Part shown: positions 4,644-5,494 of the stretch, in pieces
Layout: every line of letters starts with the position of its first letter
Numbering within the stretch: position 1 is the stretch's first letter
Origin: Hydrogenophaga sp.
GTDB lineage: Bacteria > Pseudomonadota > Gammaproteobacteria > Burkholderiales > Burkholderiaceae_C
Length of the DNA stretch: 5,494 nt
Direction: 5' to 3'
Assembly: GCA_018335615.1 (NCBI GenBank)
Contig: JAGXRS010000325.1
Coordinates: forward strand, 1-5,494
Position numbers and translations under genes: made by a program
Notes under the pieces: model-generated
The model's input: only the letters and a program-made list of their open reading frames with translations
Told to the model about the DNA's origin: nothing
Databases searched by the model: none

Positions 4644-5494
4644 ATGATCGTCGCCACCGCGGGCCACATCGACCACGGCAAGACGTTGCTGGTGCGCACC
4701 CTCACCGGGGTCGATACCGACCGCCTGCCCGAAGAAAAGGCACGCGGCATTTCCATTGACCTCGGTTTCGCCTACGGCTCGCCAGCCGGTGGGCCGCTGG
4801 TGGGCTTTGTCGACGTGCCCGGCCACGAGCGCTTTGTGCGCAACATGGTGGCGGGCGTGTGCGGCATCGACTTCGCGCTGCTCGTGGTGGCCGCCGACGA
4901 CGGCGTGATGCCGCAGACGGTGGAACACGCGCAGATTCTGGACTTGCTGGGCGTGAGCACCGGCCTGGCGGTGATGACCAAGGTCGACCGGGTCGATGAG
5001 GCCCAGCGGGCGGTGGTGCGCGCGCAGATCGAGGCGCTGGTGGCCGGCACGGCGCTGCAAGGCCTGCGCATGGTCGAAGCCTCGCCCGTTTCCGGTGAAG
5101 GCATGGAAGCGGTGGCGTCCACGCTGCGGGTCGCCGCCGAAGCCAGCGAACGCGCGCAGGCCCGCCACCAGAGCGGGCGGCACTTCCGCTTCGCGGTGGA
5201 CCGCGCCTTCACCGTCGAAGGCAGCGGCACGGTGGTGACCGGCACCGTCTTCAGCGGCGAGGCGGCCGTGGGTGACCGCCTGCGCGTGTCGCCCAGCGGT
5301 GCAGCAGCCCGCGTGCGCCGGTTGCATGTGCACGCCAGCGAAGTGGAGCGCGTGGGCGCGGGACAGCGCTGCGCCCTCAACCTGGCCAATGTGCCGCTGA
5401 GCGACGTCGGCCGTGGCGACTGGATCGTGGCCGACGCCATCCACCGGCCCACCCACCGGCTCGACGCCCGGCTGCATCTGCTGCCCGGCGCCCC
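4644..5494 (+). CDS. selB: Selenocysteine-specific translation elongation factor SelB, C-terminus cut by window edge
   Basis: SelB is a GTPase that carries selenocysteyl-tRNA to the ribosome and, through C-terminal winged helices, reads the SECIS hairpin at in-frame UGA codons. The 283 residues present include G1 GHIDHGKT (7-14), the switch-I signature PEEKARGISIDLGFAY (29-44), G3 DVPGHE (57-62), G4 TKVD (112-115) and the G5-region SPVSGEG (147-153). Domain II follows, with the SelB signature DRAFTVEGSGTVVTGTV (186-202), whose Arg187 matches the conserved DRAF arginine. The MIVATAGHIDHGKT start matches the usual SelB N-terminus (MIIATAGHVDHGKT in E. coli), so ATG 4644 is secure although no good Shine-Dalgarno precedes it. 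Domain III and the SECIS-binding winged helices lie beyond the window. selA, often next to selB, is not immediately upstream. Confidence 0.96.
   Translation, partial: MIVATAGHIDHGKTLLVRTLTGVDTDRLPEEKARGISIDLGFAYGSPAGGPLVGFVDVPGHERFVRNMVAGVCGIDFALLVVAADDGVMPQTVEHAQILDLLGVSTGLAVMTKVDRVDEAQRAVVRAQIEALVAGTALQGLRMVEASPVSGEGMEAVASTLRVAAEASERAQARHQSGRHFRFAVDRAFTVEGSGTVVTGTVFSGEAAVGDRLRVSPSGAAARVRRLHVHASEVERVGAGQRCALNLANVPLSDVGRGDWIVADAIHRPTHRLDARLHLLPGA

Noticed and set aside
4236..5477. 413-residue minus-strand open frame
   Set aside because: It runs antisense to the SSB-like gene and selB, and its His/Ala/Gly/Arg-rich sequence has no family resemblance.

Overview
The window is GC-rich (roughly 70%), tightly packed and biased to G/C in third codon positions. 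Gene content and codon use fit a Gram-negative proteobacterium. My best guess is a betaproteobacterium of the Burkholderiales/Comamonadaceae type, but that is an inference from overall flavour, not from a marker gene. Six protein-coding genes are supported. Two of them, at the left and right edges, are cut by the window. I see no rRNA, tRNA, CRISPR array or insertion sequence.

Left part (1-3610): a probable catabolic module arranged around a divergent promoter region. On the minus strand lies the N-terminal part of an AMP-forming acyl-CoA synthetase (1-1022). On the plus strand lies a thiamine-diphosphate enzyme of the acetolactate synthase / oxalyl-CoA decarboxylase / 2-hydroxyacyl-CoA lyase superfamily (1180-2907), followed after 34 bp by a GntR-type regulator with an FCD ligand-binding domain (2942-3610). 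The 157-bp gap between the divergent genes is locally AT-rich and carries a perfect 22-bp palindrome (1072-1093) next to a TATAGT -10-like box. This is a good candidate operator for the GntR protein. The simplest reading is that the ligase makes a CoA thioester, the ThDP enzyme cleaves or decarboxylates it, and the regulator senses a pathway acid. A 2-hydroxyacyl-CoA (or oxalyl-CoA) route releasing formyl-CoA is my favoured hypothesis; the substrate cannot be read from the sequence.

Middle part (3611-4482): a small two-gene unit on the plus strand. It holds an unrecognised acidic, soluble 158-residue protein, preceded by a perfect tandem 16-bp repeat. After 22 bp follows a short (105-residue) single-stranded-DNA-binding-protein-like OB-fold protein that lacks the usual acidic C-terminal tail.

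Right part (4483-5494): a 161-bp spacer with a bulged hairpin, then the first 283 codons of selB, the selenocysteine-specific elongation factor. The organism therefore probably makes selenoproteins. selA is not immediately upstream, and its location is unknown from this window. If the ThDP enzyme really yields formyl-CoA and hence formate, a selenocysteine formate dehydrogenase elsewhere in the genome would be the natural consumer. That link is speculative.
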